Origin: Actinomycetota bacterium
GTDB taxonomy: Bacteria; Actinomycetota; Actinomycetes; Nanopelagicales; Nanopelagicaceae
Reading direction: 5' to 3'
Assembly (NCBI GenBank): GCA_009924725.1
Contig: RFRA01000068.1
Coordinates: 1 to 6,315, forward strand
DNA: 6,315 nucleotides
Positions within the stretch are counted from its first letter, which is position 1. Every line of letters starts with the position of its first letter. This document shows positions 6,194 to 6,315 of this stretch, piece after piece. Under the pieces are notes generated by a model that saw nothing but the letters and a program-made list of their open reading frames with translations, ran no database searches and was not told the origin of the DNA. Position numbers and translations under genes: made by a program.

Positions 6194-6200
6194 AAAGGAG
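6194..6200 (+). promoter_or_regulatory. Shine-Dalgarno site for ilvB (AAAGGAG)
   Basis: AAAGGAG ends 8 nt before the ATG at 6209, an ideal spacing, and decides the ilvB start. It lies in a purine-rich stretch that also holds two AGCGAA copies (6181-6186 and 6190-6195) with no assigned role. A strong SD here fits a gene with a long untranslated leader, unlike the SD-less gatC and ilvD. Confidence 0.85.
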
Positions 6201-6208
6201 TAACGAAG

Positions 6209-6315
6209 ATGAGTCAAGTAACTGGAGCCCAAAGCCTAGTCAACAGTTTGGAAGCAGCTGGCGTCGATGTCATGTTCGGTATTCCGGGTGGCGCAATTTT
6301 GCCGGCTTACGACCC
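6209..6315 (+). CDS. ilvB: Acetolactate synthase large (catalytic) subunit, 3'-truncated
   Basis: First common enzyme of branched-chain amino acid synthesis: thiamine diphosphate-dependent condensation of pyruvate with pyruvate or 2-oxobutyrate, giving acetolactate or acetohydroxybutyrate. Only 35 complete codons lie in the window, reading MSQVTGAQSLVNSLEAAG and then VDVMFGIPGGAILPAYD. The 'TGAQxLVxxLExxGV..VFGIPGGAILPxYD' pattern is diagnostic of the N-terminal TPP-binding (PYR) domain of acetohydroxyacid synthase. The TPP-activating glutamate lies further on, outside the window. The ATG is supported by AAAGGAG 8 nt upstream. The upstream attenuator indicates control by branched-chain amino acid supply. 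By analogy with other actinobacteria, ilvN and ilvC may follow, but they cannot be seen here. Confidence 0.93.
   Translation, partial: MSQVTGAQSLVNSLEAAGVDVMFGIPGGAILPAYD

Overview
The window is an ordinary chromosomal housekeeping segment, read entirely on the + strand. It most likely comes from an actinobacterium of moderate GC. The GatC, GatA, GatB, ProA and IlvD sequences all look actinobacterial (for example GatC ending in a 'RFRVPQILGEE' tail), but codon use is much less GC-rich than in Streptomyces or Mycobacterium. That would fit a streamlined freshwater actinobacterium such as the acI/Nanopelagicales group. The assignment to that group is inference from protein style and composition; no phylogeny was done.

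Layout: (1) the 3' three-quarters of proA (glutamate-5-semialdehyde dehydrogenase, proline synthesis), cut by the window start; (2) gatC-gatA-gatB, the complete tRNA-dependent amidotransferase operon, with two 4-nt GTGA stop/start overlaps; (3) ilvD (dihydroxy-acid dehydratase), complete; (4) a 225-bp intergenic region; (5) the first 35 codons of ilvB (acetolactate synthase large subunit), cut by the window end.

The 225-bp region between ilvD and ilvB is the most informative part. In order it holds a perfect 6+6 bp dyad, a promoter (TTGACT, 17 nt, GAGAAT), a short leader ORF encoding MSSSVVIPKRAI with a Val-Val-Ile run, a GC-rich hairpin overlapping the end of that ORF, a strong intrinsic terminator with a U run, and finally a good Shine-Dalgarno site and ilvB. 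This is the architecture of a branched-chain amino acid transcription attenuator.

A second theme is start-site architecture. gatC and ilvD lack Shine-Dalgarno sequences and have a TANNNT -10 box 6-7 nt before the ATG, the signature of leaderless mRNAs. The attenuator peptide has a weaker version of the same geometry. gatB and ilvB, by contrast, have canonical ribosome binding sites.

IlvB and IlvD catalyse the first and third steps of the valine/isoleucine pathway, so co-localisation and feedback by Val/Ile supply make sense. GatCAB makes Gln-tRNA(Gln) and/or Asn-tRNA(Asn) by amidation of misacylated tRNA. I found no mobile elements, CRISPR arrays, tRNA or rRNA genes, and no system that is clearly new in kind.
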